From: Fusobacterium sp. JB019
GTDB lineage: Bacteria > Fusobacteriota > Fusobacteriia > Fusobacteriales > Fusobacteriaceae
Direction of reading: 5' to 3'
DNA length: 64,000 bases
NCBI GenBank assembly: GCA_030673965.1
Contig: JAUTCN010000010.1
Coordinates: 24,849 to 88,848, forward strand
Under the pieces are notes generated by a model, which was given only the letters and a program-made list of their open reading frames with translations, ran no database searches and was not told where the DNA came from. The position numbers and the translations under genes were made by a program. This document shows positions 1 to 9,408 of the stretch, piece after piece (within the stretch, counting starts at the first letter, position 1; each line of letters begins with the position of its first letter).

Positions 1-879
1 ATAGAAGAAGGAGAAAATATAAAAGAAGAAATCAAATCTATGCCAGGGCAATATAGATTTTCTTTAGATAAATTATATGAGGAATTAAAAGAATTAAAAG
101 AGTTAGGAATAAAATCTTTACTTATTTTTGGAATTCCAAAAAATAAAGATGAAAAGGGAAGTCAAGCATATTACGAAAAAGGTATAGTTCAAGAAGGGGT
201 TAGATTAATAAAAGATAAATTTCCTGAATTTTTAGTTATAACTGATGTATGTATGTGTGAGTACACAAGTCATGGACATTGTGGAATATTAAATAATGAG
301 AATGTAGATAATGATGAGACTTTAGAATATATATCAAAAATAGCTTTGTCACATGCTAAAGCAGGAGCAGATATAGTAGCACCTTCTGATATGATGGATG
401 GTAGGGTGCTTGCTATTAGAGAAGAGCTAGATAAAAATGGATTTAAAGAACTTCCAATTATGTCATATAGTGTTAAATATGCTTCTAGTTTTTATGGTCC
501 TTTTAGGGATGCAGCAGATTCAGCTCCTAGTTTTGGAGATAGAAAAACTTATCAAATGGATTTTAGAAATTCTAAAGATTTTTATAGGGAAGTTGAAGCT
601 GATATTAAAGAAGGAGCTGATTTTATAATGGTTAAACCAGCTTTAGTTTATTTAGATGTAATAAAATCTATCTCTAATATTAATTTGCCAATTGTAGCGT
701 ATAATGTAAGTGCAGAGTATTCAATGATAAAAGCAGCATCTTCTAATGGATGGATAGATGAAAAAGGAATAGTAATGGAGACGATGTATTCTATAAAAAG
801 ATCTGGAGCAGATATAATAATTACTTATCATGCAAAAGATATTGCTACATGGATAAAAAATAAAGAGATTTCACTTTAA
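1..879 (+). CDS. hemB: Delta-aminolevulinic acid dehydratase (porphobilinogen synthase), 5' end cut by window
   Basis: Condenses two 5-aminolevulinate molecules into porphobilinogen, the second step after HemL in the C5 tetrapyrrole route. The reading frame is open from base 1, and the residues before MPGQYRF (IEEGENIKEEIKS) match the normal HemB N-terminal region, so roughly 25-30 residues lie outside the window. Both Schiff-base lysine contexts are present (SYSVKYASSFYGPFRDA and FIMVKPALVYLDV). The cysteine-rich segment DVCMCEYTSHGHCG is the zinc-dependent form of the active-site metal motif. hemL follows after 16 bp, so the two are co-transcribed. In Fusobacteria this route mainly feeds cobalamin or siroheme; that use is inferred. 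Confidence 0.97.
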   Translation: MEEGENIKEEIKSMPGQYRFSLDKLYEELKELKELGIKSLLIFGIPKNKDEKGSQAYYEKGIVQEGVRLIKDKFPEFLVITDVCMCEYTSHGHCGILNNENVDNDETLEYISKIALSHAKAGADIVAPSDMMDGRVLAIREELDKNGFKELPIMSYSVKYASSFYGPFRDAADSAPSFGDRKTYQMDFRNSKDFYREVEADIKEGADFIMVKPALVYLDVIKSISNINLPIVAYNVSAEYSMIKAASSNGWIDEKGIVMETMYSIKRSGADIIITYHAKDIATWIKNKEISL

Positions 880-895
880 AATTTAAGGGGGAAAA

Positions 896-2197
896 ATGAA
901 TAATAATAATTCAATTGAAATATTTAAAAAAGCTGAAAAATATATACCAGGTGGTGTAAACAGTCCTGTAAGGGCTTTTCAATCTGTAAAAAGGGAAGCA
1001 CCTATTTTTATAAAAAAAGCTTTAGGATCAAAAATATGGGATGAAGATGATAATGAATATGTTGATTTCATATGTTCCTGGGGACCTATCATATTGGGGC
1101 ATAATTTTAAAAATGTAATAAATGGAGTTAGAGAAGCTATAGAACTAGGAAGTTCTTATGGTTTACCAACAAAATTAGAAGTGAAACTTGCACAATTAAT
1201 AGTAAAATGTTGTCCTTCTATGGATAAAGTTAGATTAACGACTTCTGGAACAGAAGCTACTATGTCAGCTGTTAGATTGGCTAGAGCTTATACAAATAGA
1301 AATAAAATTTTGAAATTTCAAGGATGTTATCATGGACATTCAGATTCTTTATTAGTTAAATCTGGTTCAGGACTTTTAACAGAAGGATATCAAGATAGTA
1401 ATGGAATTACACAAGGAGTTTTAAAAGATACTTTGACTATTCCTTTTGGAGATATTGAAAATTTAAGAAAAATATTAGAAACAAAAGAAATAGCGTGTTT
1501 AATTATGGAAGTAATTCCAGCTAATATGGGAGTAATAAAAACAAAAGTAAAATTTTTAAAAGAAATTAGAAAAATTTGTAATGAGACAAAAACAGTTTTA
1601 ATTTTTGATGAAGTTATTACAGGATTTAGAATTTCTCTAGGAGGAGCACAAGAATATTTTGAAGTAACTCCAGATATAACAACTATAGGAAAAATAATTG
1701 GTGGAGGTTACCCTGTGGGAGCTTTTGGAGGAAAAGAAGAGATAATGAATTTAGTTGCACCAGTGGGAAGAGTTTATCATGCTGGGACATTATCAGGGAA
1801 TCCTATATCTGTTAGAGCTGGTTTTGAGACAATAAATTATTTGTATAAAAATAAAGATACTATTTATAAAAAATTAGAAGATAAAACTAAGTATATAACA
1901 TCTGAATTAAAAAAATTAATAGACAAGTATAAAATTTCAGCTTGTGTAAATAGTATAGGTTCGTTATTTACAATTTTCTTTACAGAAAATAAAAAAGTAG
2001 AAAATTTAAATGATGCATTAACTTCAAATATAGATATTTATGCAAAGTATTTTAATGTTATGCTAGATGAAGGAATAGTAATTCCACCTTCACAATTTGA
2101 AGCTAATTTTATTTCATTAGCTCATGATAATGAGGATGTTTATAGGTATTTAAAAGCAGCTGAACAAGCATTTAAGATTATTTCAGAAAGTAAATAG
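896..2197 (+). CDS. hemL: Glutamate-1-semialdehyde 2,1-aminomutase
   Basis: PLP-dependent enzyme that turns glutamate-1-semialdehyde into 5-aminolevulinate, the substrate of the adjacent HemB. The 433-residue length is typical. N-terminal IPGGVNSPVRAF, the PLP phosphate-binding TTSGTEATMSAVRLAR, the aspartate in LIFDEVITGFR and the catalytic lysine in TTIGKIIGGGYPVGAFGG are all present. The start follows an AAGGGGG ribosome site 6-7 bases upstream. An intrinsic terminator begins a few bases after the stop, so hemL is the last gene of this operon. Confidence 0.97.
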   Translation: MNNNNSIEIFKKAEKYIPGGVNSPVRAFQSVKREAPIFIKKALGSKIWDEDDNEYVDFICSWGPIILGHNFKNVINGVREAIELGSSYGLPTKLEVKLAQLIVKCCPSMDKVRLTTSGTEATMSAVRLARAYTNRNKILKFQGCYHGHSDSLLVKSGSGLLTEGYQDSNGITQGVLKDTLTIPFGDIENLRKILETKEIACLIMEVIPANMGVIKTKVKFLKEIRKICNETKTVLIFDEVITGFRISLGGAQEYFEVTPDITTIGKIIGGGYPVGAFGGKEEIMNLVAPVGRVYHAGTLSGNPISVRAGFETINYLYKNKDTIYKKLEDKTKYITSELKKLIDKYKISACVNSIGSLFTIFFTENKKVENLNDALTSNIDIYAKYFNVMLDEGIVIPPSQFEANFISLAHDNEDVYRYLKAAEQAFKIISESK

Positions 2198-2202
2198 AGA
2201 AG

Positions 2203-2233
2203 ATGGTAAAGAATTAATTCTTTACCATTTTTA
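2203..2233 (+). terminator. Rho-independent terminator after hemL
   Basis: A 26-bp perfect palindrome (half ATGGTAAAGAATT) is followed by a short T-run. It starts six bases after the hemL stop. Confidence 0.85.
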
Positions 2234-2268
2234 ATATAAGTGTGTTAGTACAATTTCAATTGTAATAG

Positions 2269-2297
2269 TTTACAGCAAAAATTTCTCATGCTATACT
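2269..2297 (+). promoter_or_regulatory. Promoter of phnDCE operon
   Basis: TTTACA and TATACT, each one mismatch from sigma-70 consensus, are separated by 17 bases. They sit between the hemL terminator and phnD. Confidence 0.75.
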
Positions 2298-2346
2298 TCT
2301 TTAAAAGAGGCAAGTGTAATATAAAATACATATTAGGGGGGATTTT

Positions 2347-3222
2347 ATGAAAAGAAAATATATAAGTTTATGGGTACTAATATTCACAATGGTGACAATA
2401 TTAGTAGGTTGTGGGCCAAAAAAAGAAAAAGATACTTTAGTTATGGGATTTGTTCCTCTTATTGATGGAGATAAGTTGGTTGATTCAGTAAAGCCACTTT
2501 CAGAAATATTAACAAAAGCAATTGGTAAAAAAGTAGAAGTATTTACAGCGACAAATTATGTAGGAGTAGTTGAAGCAATGGGATCATCGAAAGTAGATTT
2601 TGGAATTATTCCACCTTTTGCTTATATTCTTGCAAATAAAGAAAGCGGAGCTCAAGTTATACTTAAAGCTTTAAATAAGCATAATAAGTCATTTTATCGT
2701 TCTGAATTTGTAGTTAGAAAAGAAAGTAAAATAAATTCTTTAGAAGATTTAAAAGGGAAAATAGTGGCCTTTGTAGATCCTTCATCGTCTTCAGGGTATT
2801 TATATCCTGGTGCTTATTTAAAGAAAAATGGGATAGATATTGAAAAAGATATTCAGATTGTTTATAGTGGTGGGCATGACAAATCTATTCAACTTCTTTT
2901 AAATGGGGATGTAGATTTAATAGCAATATTTGAAGGAGCGAGAAAGAAGTATCAAAAAGAGTTTACTAATGTATTGGAAGATACAAAAATTTTTGGATAT
3001 TCTGAAAATATTCCATATATAAGCGTTACTGTTCGTGGGGATATGGATGAAAAAACTAAAAAAGAAATAAAAGAAGGATTGTTGAAGGGATTGAATAGTA
3101 AAGAGGCAAAAGAAATAACATCTAAATTATTTAGTATTTATGGTTTTGAGGAAGCTACAGATTCAGATTTTGATAGTATAAGAACAACAGCAAAATTAAT
3201 GAATATAAATCTTGAAAAATAG
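2347..3222 (+). CDS. phnD: Phosphonate-type ABC transporter substrate-binding lipoprotein
   Basis: Periplasmic-face binding component of a PhnCDE-type importer for phosphonate, phosphite or a related oxyanion. The N-terminus has a basic start, a hydrophobic stretch and the lipobox LVGC with Cys22, so a lipid-anchored product is expected. The body has PhnD family features (MGFVPLIDGDK, KVDFGIIPPFAY, VAFVDPSSSSGYLYPGAYL). The start follows a strong AGGGGGG site. phnC and phnE follow directly. No C-P lyase, phosphonatase or phosphite dehydrogenase gene is in view, so the actual ligand is unknown. Confidence 0.9.
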   Translation: MKRKYISLWVLIFTMVTILVGCGPKKEKDTLVMGFVPLIDGDKLVDSVKPLSEILTKAIGKKVEVFTATNYVGVVEAMGSSKVDFGIIPPFAYILANKESGAQVILKALNKHNKSFYRSEFVVRKESKINSLEDLKGKIVAFVDPSSSSGYLYPGAYLKKNGIDIEKDIQIVYSGGHDKSIQLLLNGDVDLIAIFEGARKKYQKEFTNVLEDTKIFGYSENIPYISVTVRGDMDEKTKKEIKEGLLKGLNSKEAKEITSKLFSIYGFEEATDSDFDSIRTTAKLMNINLEK

Positions 3223-3231
3223 GAGAAAAAT

Positions 3232-3960
3232 ATGTTGAAAATTGAAAATTTAAAAGTTACCTATGATAAATTTGAGGCTATAGAAAATTTGAGCTTGAAA
3301 GTGGATGATGGAGAATTTGTTGCAATCATAGGATCTTCAGGTAGTGGAAAATCTTCACTAATAAAATCAATAAATTTATTAGTAAAACCTAAAGCAGGGC
3401 ATATATTTATTGGAAAAGAAGATATAACTTTAGCAAATTCAAAAGAACTAAAAAAATTAAGAAGAGAAATAGGATTTATTTTTCAAGATTATAATTTAAT
3501 AGATAGATTAAGTGTAATTGAAAATGTATTAATAGGAAGACTTGGATATAAGTCTTCCTTAGAGTCTTTATTAGGAATATTTAAAAAAGAAGAATATAAA
3601 AATGCTATGGATGCTTTAGAAAAAGTAGGATTAAAAGAGAAAGCTTTTGTTCGAGCTGATGAATTAAGCGGTGGACAAAAGCAAAGAGTATCCATAGCAA
3701 AAGTTTTTATACAAAATCCTAAATTAATTTTAGCAGATGAGCCAGTAGCTAGTCTAGATATAGCTACTTCTCAAAATATAATGAAATATTTTGAAAGGAT
3801 TAACAAAAAATATAAAATTTCAATAATTATAAATTTACATGATGTTAACTTAGCTAAAAAATATGCTAAAAGGATAGTAGCTTTAAAGAATGGAAAAATT
3901 ATATTTGATGGACATGGAGGTGAATTAACGAATGATGTCCTTAGAAAAATATATACATAA
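3232..3960 (+). CDS. phnC: Phosphonate-type ABC transporter ATP-binding protein
   Basis: ATPase that energises the PhnD/PhnE importer at the inner face of the membrane. Walker A GSSGSGKSS is at residues 34-42, followed by a Q-loop (FQDYNL), signature LSGGQKQR near 145, Walker B LILADEPVASLD and a switch histidine in INLHDV. Length 242 residues is usual for PhnC. It starts 9 bases after the phnD stop, and its 3' end overlaps phnE by 29 bases, suggesting coupled translation. Confidence 0.94.
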   Translation: MLKIENLKVTYDKFEAIENLSLKVDDGEFVAIIGSSGSGKSSLIKSINLLVKPKAGHIFIGKEDITLANSKELKKLRREIGFIFQDYNLIDRLSVIENVLIGRLGYKSSLESLLGIFKKEEYKNAMDALEKVGLKEKAFVRADELSGGQKQRVSIAKVFIQNPKLILADEPVASLDIATSQNIMKYFERINKKYKISIIINLHDVNLAKKYAKRIVALKNGKIIFDGHGGELTNDVLRKIYT

Positions 3961-5509
3961 ACAAAATAAAAATAAAATAAAGATTTGCATTTATTTTGTT
4001 TTTTTAACAGTAGCATTATTTTATTTTATAGGTTTTGATTTTTTTACTTTTTTTGAAGGTATTCCAGATATGATTTCTTTATTAAAAAGAATTTTAAAAC
4101 CTAATATTTCATATAGTGATATTGTTTGGAAAGCTATTTTAGATACAATACAAATGAGTTTAGTAGGGTCTTTTTTAGGAGTTATATGTTCTATTCCTTG
4201 GATATTTTTAACAGCTTCAAATATATCATTTTCTAAGAAAATAGCATCAATATTAAATAGGATATTTGCTATATTAAGAACAATACCTAGTTTAATTTGG
4301 GCAGCTATTTTGGTAAGTGTTTTTAGTATTGGAAAATTTTCAGGTACAGTAGCTTTAATAATCATAGCTTTTTTGATATCTCAAAAATTATTAAGAGAAA
4401 GAGTAGAAGAAATAGGAGAAAATAAATTAAATTCTACGTTATCTATAGGAGCTTCAAAAATTCAATTAATGAAATATTCAGTTATGCCAGAAATAAAAAA
4501 ACATATAATATCTGTTTTTTTTATAGTATTAGAAAGTAACATAAGAAGTGCTACAATATTAGGATTTGTAGGAGCTGGTGGGATAGGGCAAATAATGTGG
4601 AGAGATTTAAATCATTTGAGATTTGATAATTTAGCAACAATTATATTAATTTTATTTATAGTAATTTTAAGTATAGATTTTTTAAGTTTATTAATAAGAA
4701 GTGATAAAAAAATAATTAATTATAAAATAAAGACATATGGTGGTTTTAGAATTTATAAATTTTTAAAAAAAATATTAATTGTCTGTTTAATTTTAACAAT
4801 AATAGTAATTTTAAAAAATTATTTTAATATTACTGTAGAAAGATTTATAAAAGGTCTTGTTCAAGGGAAATTAATTTTAATAAGGATGTGTCATTTAAAT
4901 ATTAAATATTTTCCTAAAATAATAAAAGGCATTTGGGATAGTTTTGTTATTGCTTTATTTTCTACTTTTTTTTCAGGGATATTAGGATTTATATTGAGCT
5001 TTTTAACAGCTTACAATAGTTCTCCTAATAAATTTATTTCAGTTATATTTAAAGGGTTAATAAATATAATGAGGACTATACCTCCAATGATAGTTGCAAT
5101 TATATTTTTTAGAGGTGTTGGACCAGGAAAAGTTGCAGGAGCTTTAGCATTAACGGTTTATACTTCAGGAACTTTAACTAAAATGTATAGTGAAATAATT
5201 GAAAATGTAAATAAAAATATTGAAGATAGTATAAAATCAACAGGCGCTAAAAAGATAGCGGTTTATATTTCAGGTTTATTTAGGGAAACTTATCCATCTT
5301 TTATTGGGGTTCTATTATATAGGTTAGAATCTAATATAAGAAATTCTACAGTATTAGGAATAATTGGGGCGGGAGGAATAGGGACTCTATTAAATATGAA
5401 TATTGTGTGGAGAAATTGGGAAAATGTAGGGTTAATTGTTTTAGCAATAGGAATAATGATAGGATCTATTGATGTGTTAAGTAGAAAAATAAGAATGTTT
5501 ATAAAATAA
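3932..5509 (+). CDS. phnE: Phosphonate-type ABC permease, two PhnE domains fused
   Basis: Integral membrane permease of the importer. At 525 residues it is twice the usual PhnE length and holds two BPD-type permease domains. The first runs to about residue 265, with an EAA-type loop and ATILGFVGAGGIGQIMW. The second covers about 290-525, with the parallel STVLGIIGAGGIGTLLN. It therefore supplies both halves of the transmembrane channel in one chain, where many operons encode PhnE1 and PhnE2 separately. The start inside phnC is supported by GGAGG 11 bases upstream. A second ATG lies one codon later. Confidence 0.9.
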   Translation: MMSLEKYIHKQNKNKIKICIYFVFLTVALFYFIGFDFFTFFEGIPDMISLLKRILKPNISYSDIVWKAILDTIQMSLVGSFLGVICSIPWIFLTASNISFSKKIASILNRIFAILRTIPSLIWAAILVSVFSIGKFSGTVALIIIAFLISQKLLRERVEEIGENKLNSTLSIGASKIQLMKYSVMPEIKKHIISVFFIVLESNIRSATILGFVGAGGIGQIMWRDLNHLRFDNLATIILILFIVILSIDFLSLLIRSDKKIINYKIKTYGGFRIYKFLKKILIVCLILTIIVILKNYFNITVERFIKGLVQGKLILIRMCHLNIKYFPKIIKGIWDSFVIALFSTFFSGILGFILSFLTAYNSSPNKFISVIFKGLINIMRTIPPMIVAIIFFRGVGPGKVAGALALTVYTSGTLTKMYSEIIENVNKNIEDSIKSTGAKKIAVYISGLFRETYPSFIGVLLYRLESNIRNSTVLGIIGAGGIGTLLNMNIVWRNWENVGLIVLAIGIMIGSIDVLSRKIRMFIK

Positions 5510-5551
5510 AAATATACTTTTATCTTAAATAACTCAGATAAAAGTATATTT
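5510..5551. terminator. Bidirectional terminator between phnE and rubrerythrin
   Basis: A 16-bp perfect stem (AAATATACTTTTATCT and its complement) with a 10-base loop is flanked by A and T runs. It lies between two convergent genes and can serve both. Confidence 0.88.
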
Positions 5552-5572
5552 TAAAGTAAATATTTTTATTTT

Positions 5573-6112
5573 TTAATAATTTTCTTTTCTAACTTCAAAA
5601 TAAGATTTAGGATGATCACAGACAGGACAAACGTCAGGAGCACTTTCTCCAATATGAAGATGACCACAATTACCACATTCCCAAACTACGGCAACTTTTT
5701 TAGTGAAAACAGAGTCATCCATAATATTTTTAAGAAGCTTTCTATATCTTTCTTCATGTTCTTTTTCTATTTTTCCAACTCCTTCTAGAAGTTTAGCAAT
5801 ATCTTCAAACCCTTCTTCTCTAGCAATATTAGCAAATTCATCATACATATCAGTCCATTCGTAATTTTCTCCATTAGCAGCATCTTTTAAATTCTCTATT
5901 GTAGAAGGAACAGAACCTTCGTGAAGAAGTTTAAACCAAAGTTTAGCATGCTCTTTTTCATTAGCAGCAGTTTTTTCAAAAATATTAGCAATTTGTACAT
6001 AACCTTCTTTTTTTGCTTTAGAAGCATAATAAGAATATTTGTTTCTAGCTTGTGATTCTCCAGCAAAAGCGGTCATTAGATTTTGTTCAGTTTTACTTCC
6101 TTTTAAATTCAT
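5573..6112 (-). CDS. rbr: Rubrerythrin
   Basis: Non-heme iron peroxidase that reduces hydrogen peroxide in anaerobes, with electrons from rubredoxin-type donors. The ferritin-like domain carries ExxH motifs at residues 52-55 and 116-119 plus Glu19 for the diiron site. A C-terminal rubredoxin-like domain holds Cys146/Cys149 and Cys162/Cys165. At 179 residues it is a little shorter than the classic 191-residue form. It is monocistronic with its own promoter, and the start follows GGGAGG. It fits oxidative-stress defence in an obligate anaerobe. Confidence 0.96.
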   Translation of the reverse strand: MNLKGSKTEQNLMTAFAGESQARNKYSYYASKAKKEGYVQIANIFEKTAANEKEHAKLWFKLLHEGSVPSTIENLKDAANGENYEWTDMYDEFANIAREEGFEDIAKLLEGVGKIEKEHEERYRKLLKNIMDDSVFTKKVAVVWECGNCGHLHIGESAPDVCPVCDHPKSYFEVRKENY

Positions 6113-6164
6113 AAAAATCCTCCCTTAACTTTAAGTAAAATGTAATGATTTCAAATATGTTTTT

Positions 6165-6193
6165 ATTGTACTATTCTTTTGTTTTAAAGTCAA
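6165..6193 (-). promoter_or_regulatory. Promoter of rubrerythrin gene
   Basis: On the minus strand TTGACT and TACAAT are separated by 17 bases, upstream of the rbr start. No clear PerR-type operator was recognised. Confidence 0.72.
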
Positions 6194-6208
6194 TAGTTAA
6201 AAATAAAA

Positions 6209-7486
6209 TTAATATCTAATATTTATATAAATAAGACTTAATATAATAGATTGGATGACGATAATAATTCCCCATTTAAAAAATTCTTTGAAGCTGATTT
6301 CTATTCCTACTTTTTTAGAAACAGAAGTACCTACCATATTAGCGGCAGCCCCAACTATTGTCATATTTCCTCCTAGACAACATCCTAATGATAAAGCCCA
6401 CCATAAAGATTCCGTATTTCCTGTATAATTAGGAAGAATTTCTAAAACTAATTTTCCAAAGGATAAGCTTAAAGGGATAGACCCAACAATTGGAGATAAG
6501 ATTCCAGAAACTAAAACAAGAAGAGAAGAAGTTAACTTTAAATTTCCTTGAGTAAAAGTAACTACATAAGAACCAATAAATTCTATTATTCCTAGCTCTT
6601 CTAATCCTTGAATTAAAACAAATAAAGCTCCAAAGAAAAATAAAGTATCCCATTCTATTTTGCTAAATATCTCTTCTGGTTTTTTTTTAGAAATAAGTAC
6701 AAGGATAGAAGAACCTAAAATAGAGATTATTGCAAGTCCTATTTGTGAAAAAGAATTGGTTAAAAACCCTAAAATAACTAAAATAAAGATTAGACTAGAT
6801 TTGAATAATAAATTTTTATCTTTAATAATTCTGGAAGAATCAAGTTCCATTATACTAGCTTTTAATTCTCTAGAGACAATTAGTTTTTCTTTTAAAAATA
6901 AGCTGGCGGTAATTAAAAGAACAATAATATTAATAATAATAATGGGAGTTAAATTTATAATAAAATCATTAAAACCTCTGTTTGAAAGAGCTGCAATAAT
7001 TAAATTAGGAGGATCTCCTATCATAGTAGCGGTACCTCCAATATTAGACATAAAAATTTGCATTAAGACAAAGGGTTTTGGATCTAATTGTAATTTTTGA
7101 GCTAAAAATATGGTAATAGGAACGATTAATAAAATAGTAGTAACGTTATCTAAAAGAGCTGAGAAAAAAGCAGTAACAAGTGATAATAAGATAAGGATTT
7201 TGATAGGATTTCCCTTTGATACTTGAGCTAATTTAATTGCAATCCATTGAAAAATACCAGTTTCTGACATAATTTCAACAATCATCATCATTCCCATCAA
7301 TAAAATAAGAACTTCTAAATTATATCCAATTGTTTTTAAAGCAGTTTCCTCATTTAAAATATTAATAATAATCATTAAGGAAGCTCCAATAATAGTAACA
7401 AGTGATTTAGGGTATTTTTCTGTAATGATAAAATAAAAGGTTAATATAAATATTAAAAATCCGAGTATCATGTATAAATTTTCCAT
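6209..7486 (-). CDS. ArsB/NhaD-superfamily ion transporter (probable Na+/H+ antiporter)
   Basis: Polytopic inner-membrane carrier of about 425 residues with roughly 11-12 hydrophobic segments. Family marks are the inverted-repeat signatures GGTATMIGDPPNLIIAAL in the first half and GAAANMVGTSVSKKVG in the second, as in P-protein/ArsB/NhaD carriers. The frame is open 63 bases further upstream. The ATG at 7486 is chosen because AGGAGG lies 7 bases before it and the extension would be translated from a terminator hairpin. Substrate is inferred: Na+/H+ exchange is likelier than arsenite, since no arsenic gene is nearby. Its mRNA carries a terminator-containing leader that resembles the one before the antiporter at 50908. 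Confidence 0.85.
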   Translation of the reverse strand: MENLYMILGFLIFILTFYFIITEKYPKSLVTIIGASLMIIINILNEETALKTIGYNLEVLILLMGMMMIVEIMSETGIFQWIAIKLAQVSKGNPIKILILLSLVTAFFSALLDNVTTILLIVPITIFLAQKLQLDPKPFVLMQIFMSNIGGTATMIGDPPNLIIAALSNRGFNDFIINLTPIIIINIIVLLITASLFLKEKLIVSRELKASIMELDSSRIIKDKNLLFKSSLIFILVILGFLTNSFSQIGLAIISILGSSILVLISKKKPEEIFSKIEWDTLFFFGALFVLIQGLEELGIIEFIGSYVVTFTQGNLKLTSSLLVLVSGILSPIVGSIPLSLSFGKLVLEILPNYTGNTESLWWALSLGCCLGGNMTIVGAAANMVGTSVSKKVGIEISFKEFFKWGIIIVIQSIILSLIYINIRY

Positions 7487-7626
7487 AGTAAGCCTCCTAA
7501 ATGTAGTGTAAAAACAAAAAAACTCTATGAACCTTTTAAGGATGTTCATAGAGTTTTATATTAACTTCAAGCATTTAACAAGTTAGTTGAATGTTTGGAG
7601 AACTCTATCTCCAAGGTATTACTTAT
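7487..7626 (-). promoter_or_regulatory. Candidate riboswitch leader with transcription terminator, copy 1
   Basis: On the minus strand the transcript forms P1 (TTGGAGA/TCTCCAA, 7595-7614) with loop AGAGTT. Then come ATTCAA and AAATGCTTGAA, which can form a second stem, and last an intrinsic terminator whose 5' arm begins AACTCTATGAAC (7544-7555). The P1 loop (AGAGTT, at 7601-7606) is fully complementary to AACTCT (7550-7555) in that arm, so a loop pairing would block the terminator. A related leader with compensating changes lies at 50763-50878. What is seen is the pairing potential; ligand control is inferred. Confidence 0.72.
7513..7557 (-). terminator. Leader terminator before the ion transporter
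   Basis: A 12-bp perfect stem (AACTCTATGAAC/GTTCATAGAGTT), with an 11-base loop and a run of seven or more U residues on the minus strand. It lies between promoter and start codon, so it is an attenuator rather than an end-of-gene signal. Confidence 0.85.
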
Positions 7627-7632
7627 GTTAAC

Positions 7633-7661
7633 ATTATACTAAAAATTTATAAAATATTCAA
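7633..7661 (-). promoter_or_regulatory. Promoter of the ion-transporter leader
   Basis: Minus-strand TTGAAT, 17-base spacer and consensus TATAAT, just downstream of pyrG. Transcription should start near 7626. Confidence 0.8.
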
Positions 7662-7669
7662 ATTATAAA

Positions 7670-9283
7670 TTATTTGTTTCTATTATGGATAGCTTTTACA
7701 AATCCTACAAATAAAGGATGAGGATTATTAGGTCTAGTTTTAAATTCTGGATGGAATTGTCCAGCTATAAAGAAAGGGTGCTCTTTTTTAGGTAATTCAA
7801 CAATTTCAGCTAAAATACCGCTTGGAGAAGTACCTGTTATTTTTAATCCAGATTTTTCAATTTCTTCCTTAAATATATTATTAAATTCATATCTATGTCT
7901 ATGTCTTTCTGAAATTTCAGTTTGTCCATATAATTCTTTGGCAATACTATTATCTTTTAAAATACAAGGATATGCTCCAAGTCTCATAGTTCCACCCATA
8001 TTTTCTATATTTTTTTGATTTTCTAATATATCGATAACTGGATAAGAAGTATTTGGATTAAATTCAGTTGAATCAGCATCTTTATAATTTAAAACATTTC
8101 TAGCATATTCGATAACAGCAAGTTGCATTCCAAGACAAATTCCTAAGAAAGGGATTTTGTTTATTCTAGCAAAATTAATAGCTTGTATTTTTCCTAAGAT
8201 TCCTCTATCGCCGAATCCTCCAGGAACAAGAATACCGTCAAAATTTTCAAGAATTTTTGAGTCTAAATTTTCAGATTGAATATAACTAATATCAGCCTTA
8301 AGACCTTGAGCAAAAGCTGCGTGTTCAATTGATTCAGTAATACTAATATAAGCATCTTTTAATTCAACATATTTTCCAACTACAGCAACTTTAATTTTTT
8401 CTTTAGGATTTTTAATGTTATACACAACTTTTTCCCAATTGCTTAAATCAAAATCTTTTTCTTCTAAGTTTAATTTTTTACAAACAGTTTTAGCTAAACC
8501 TTCTTTTTCCATAACTAAAGGAACTTCATAAATAGTTTCAGCATCAGCAGCTTCAATAACAGCTTCCTTTTCAATATTGCAGAACATTGAAAGTTTTTCT
8601 TTGATACTATTATTTATAGGATGTTCAGTTCTACAAACAAGTATATCCGGTCTTATTCCTAGACTCATAAGAAGTTTCACAGAGTGTTGAGAAGGTTTTG
8701 ATTTTAATTCTTTAGCAGCTTTTAAATATGGTAATAAAGTAACATGAATATAAATGGCATTGTTTTCTCCGATATCATATTTAAATTGTCTGATTGCTTC
8801 TAAAAAAGGTGTAGATTCAATATCTCCAACAGTACCTCCTATTTCAGTAATAACTATATCTGCTTCAACTTCTTTGGTAACAGCAATAATTTTTGATTTA
8901 ATTTCATTTGTAATATGAGGAATAACTTGAACAGTTTTCCCAAGATACTTTCCTTCTCTTTCTTTATTAATAACAGATTGGTAAATTTTACCAGTGGTTA
9001 TATTACTACTTTTAGAAAGGTTTCTATCGATAAATCTTTCGTAGTGACCTAAATCTAAATCTGTTTCAGCTCCATCTTCAGTTACAAAAACTTCTCCATG
9101 TTCATAAGGATTCATAGTTCCAGGATCGACATTTAAATAAGGATCAAATTTTTGCAAAACAACTTTATATCCTCTTTCTTTTAATAATCTTCCTAATGAA
9201 GCTGCAGTAATTCCTTTTCCAAGTGAAGACACAACTCCTCCAGTAACAAAAATAAATTTAGTTTCTTTGTTAACGCTTTCCAT
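7670..9283 (-). CDS. pyrG: CTP synthase
   Basis: Aminates UTP to CTP using glutamine nitrogen and ATP. The N-terminal synthetase domain opens with [17 protein letters not shown] and contains [20 protein letters not shown]. The C-terminal class I glutaminase has the nucleophile in FLGICLGMQ and the His/Glu pair in AGQFHPEF. The 537-residue length is standard. GGAGG sits just upstream of the start. It has its own promoter, and a terminator-like hairpin in the leader suggests pyrimidine-responsive attenuation. Confidence 0.98.
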   Translation of the reverse strand: MESVNKETKFIFVTGGVVSSLGKGITAASLGRLLKERGYKVVLQKFDPYLNVDPGTMNPYEHGEVFVTEDGAETDLDLGHYERFIDRNLSKSSNITTGKIYQSVINKEREGKYLGKTVQVIPHITNEIKSKIIAVTKEVEADIVITEIGGTVGDIESTPFLEAIRQFKYDIGENNAIYIHVTLLPYLKAAKELKSKPSQHSVKLLMSLGIRPDILVCRTEHPINNSIKEKLSMFCNIEKEAVIEAADAETIYEVPLVMEKEGLAKTVCKKLNLEEKDFDLSNWEKVVYNIKNPKEKIKVAVVGKYVELKDAYISITESIEHAAFAQGLKADISYIQSENLDSKILENFDGILVPGGFGDRGILGKIQAINFARINKIPFLGICLGMQLAVIEYARNVLNYKDADSTEFNPNTSYPVIDILENQKNIENMGGTMRLGAYPCILKDNSIAKELYGQTEISERHRHRYEFNNIFKEEIEKSGLKITGTSPSGILAEIVELPKKEHPFFIAGQFHPEFKTRPNNPHPLFVGFVKAIHNRNK

Positions 9284-9330
9284 TTATTACCTCCAATAAA
9301 ATTAACTTTTTTTATTTTACACAAAAAAAT

Positions 9331-9360
9331 AAATCAGGTGAAAAAAAAAATACCTGATTT
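9331..9360 (-). terminator. Terminator-like hairpin in the pyrG leader
   Basis: On the minus strand the stem AAATCAGGT/ACCTGATTT encloses a loop made almost entirely of U and is followed by A then seven U residues. It lies after the predicted pyrG promoter and before pyrG. No plus-strand gene ends here, so it should act as a pyrG attenuator. Confidence 0.75.
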
Positions 9361-9408
9361 TTGTTTACGTTATTTAGTTTTGATGAGTAAAAATTTACTA
9401 CGAGATAT

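Noticed and set aside
6660..7100. 146-residue open frame on the plus strand
   Set aside because: Antisense to the ion transporter gene, no ribosome site, low-complexity Ile/Lys/Glu composition.
7487..7549. Upstream extension of the ion transporter by 21 residues
   Set aside because: The added residues would be encoded by the leader terminator, and the strong AGGAGG site points to the start at 7486.
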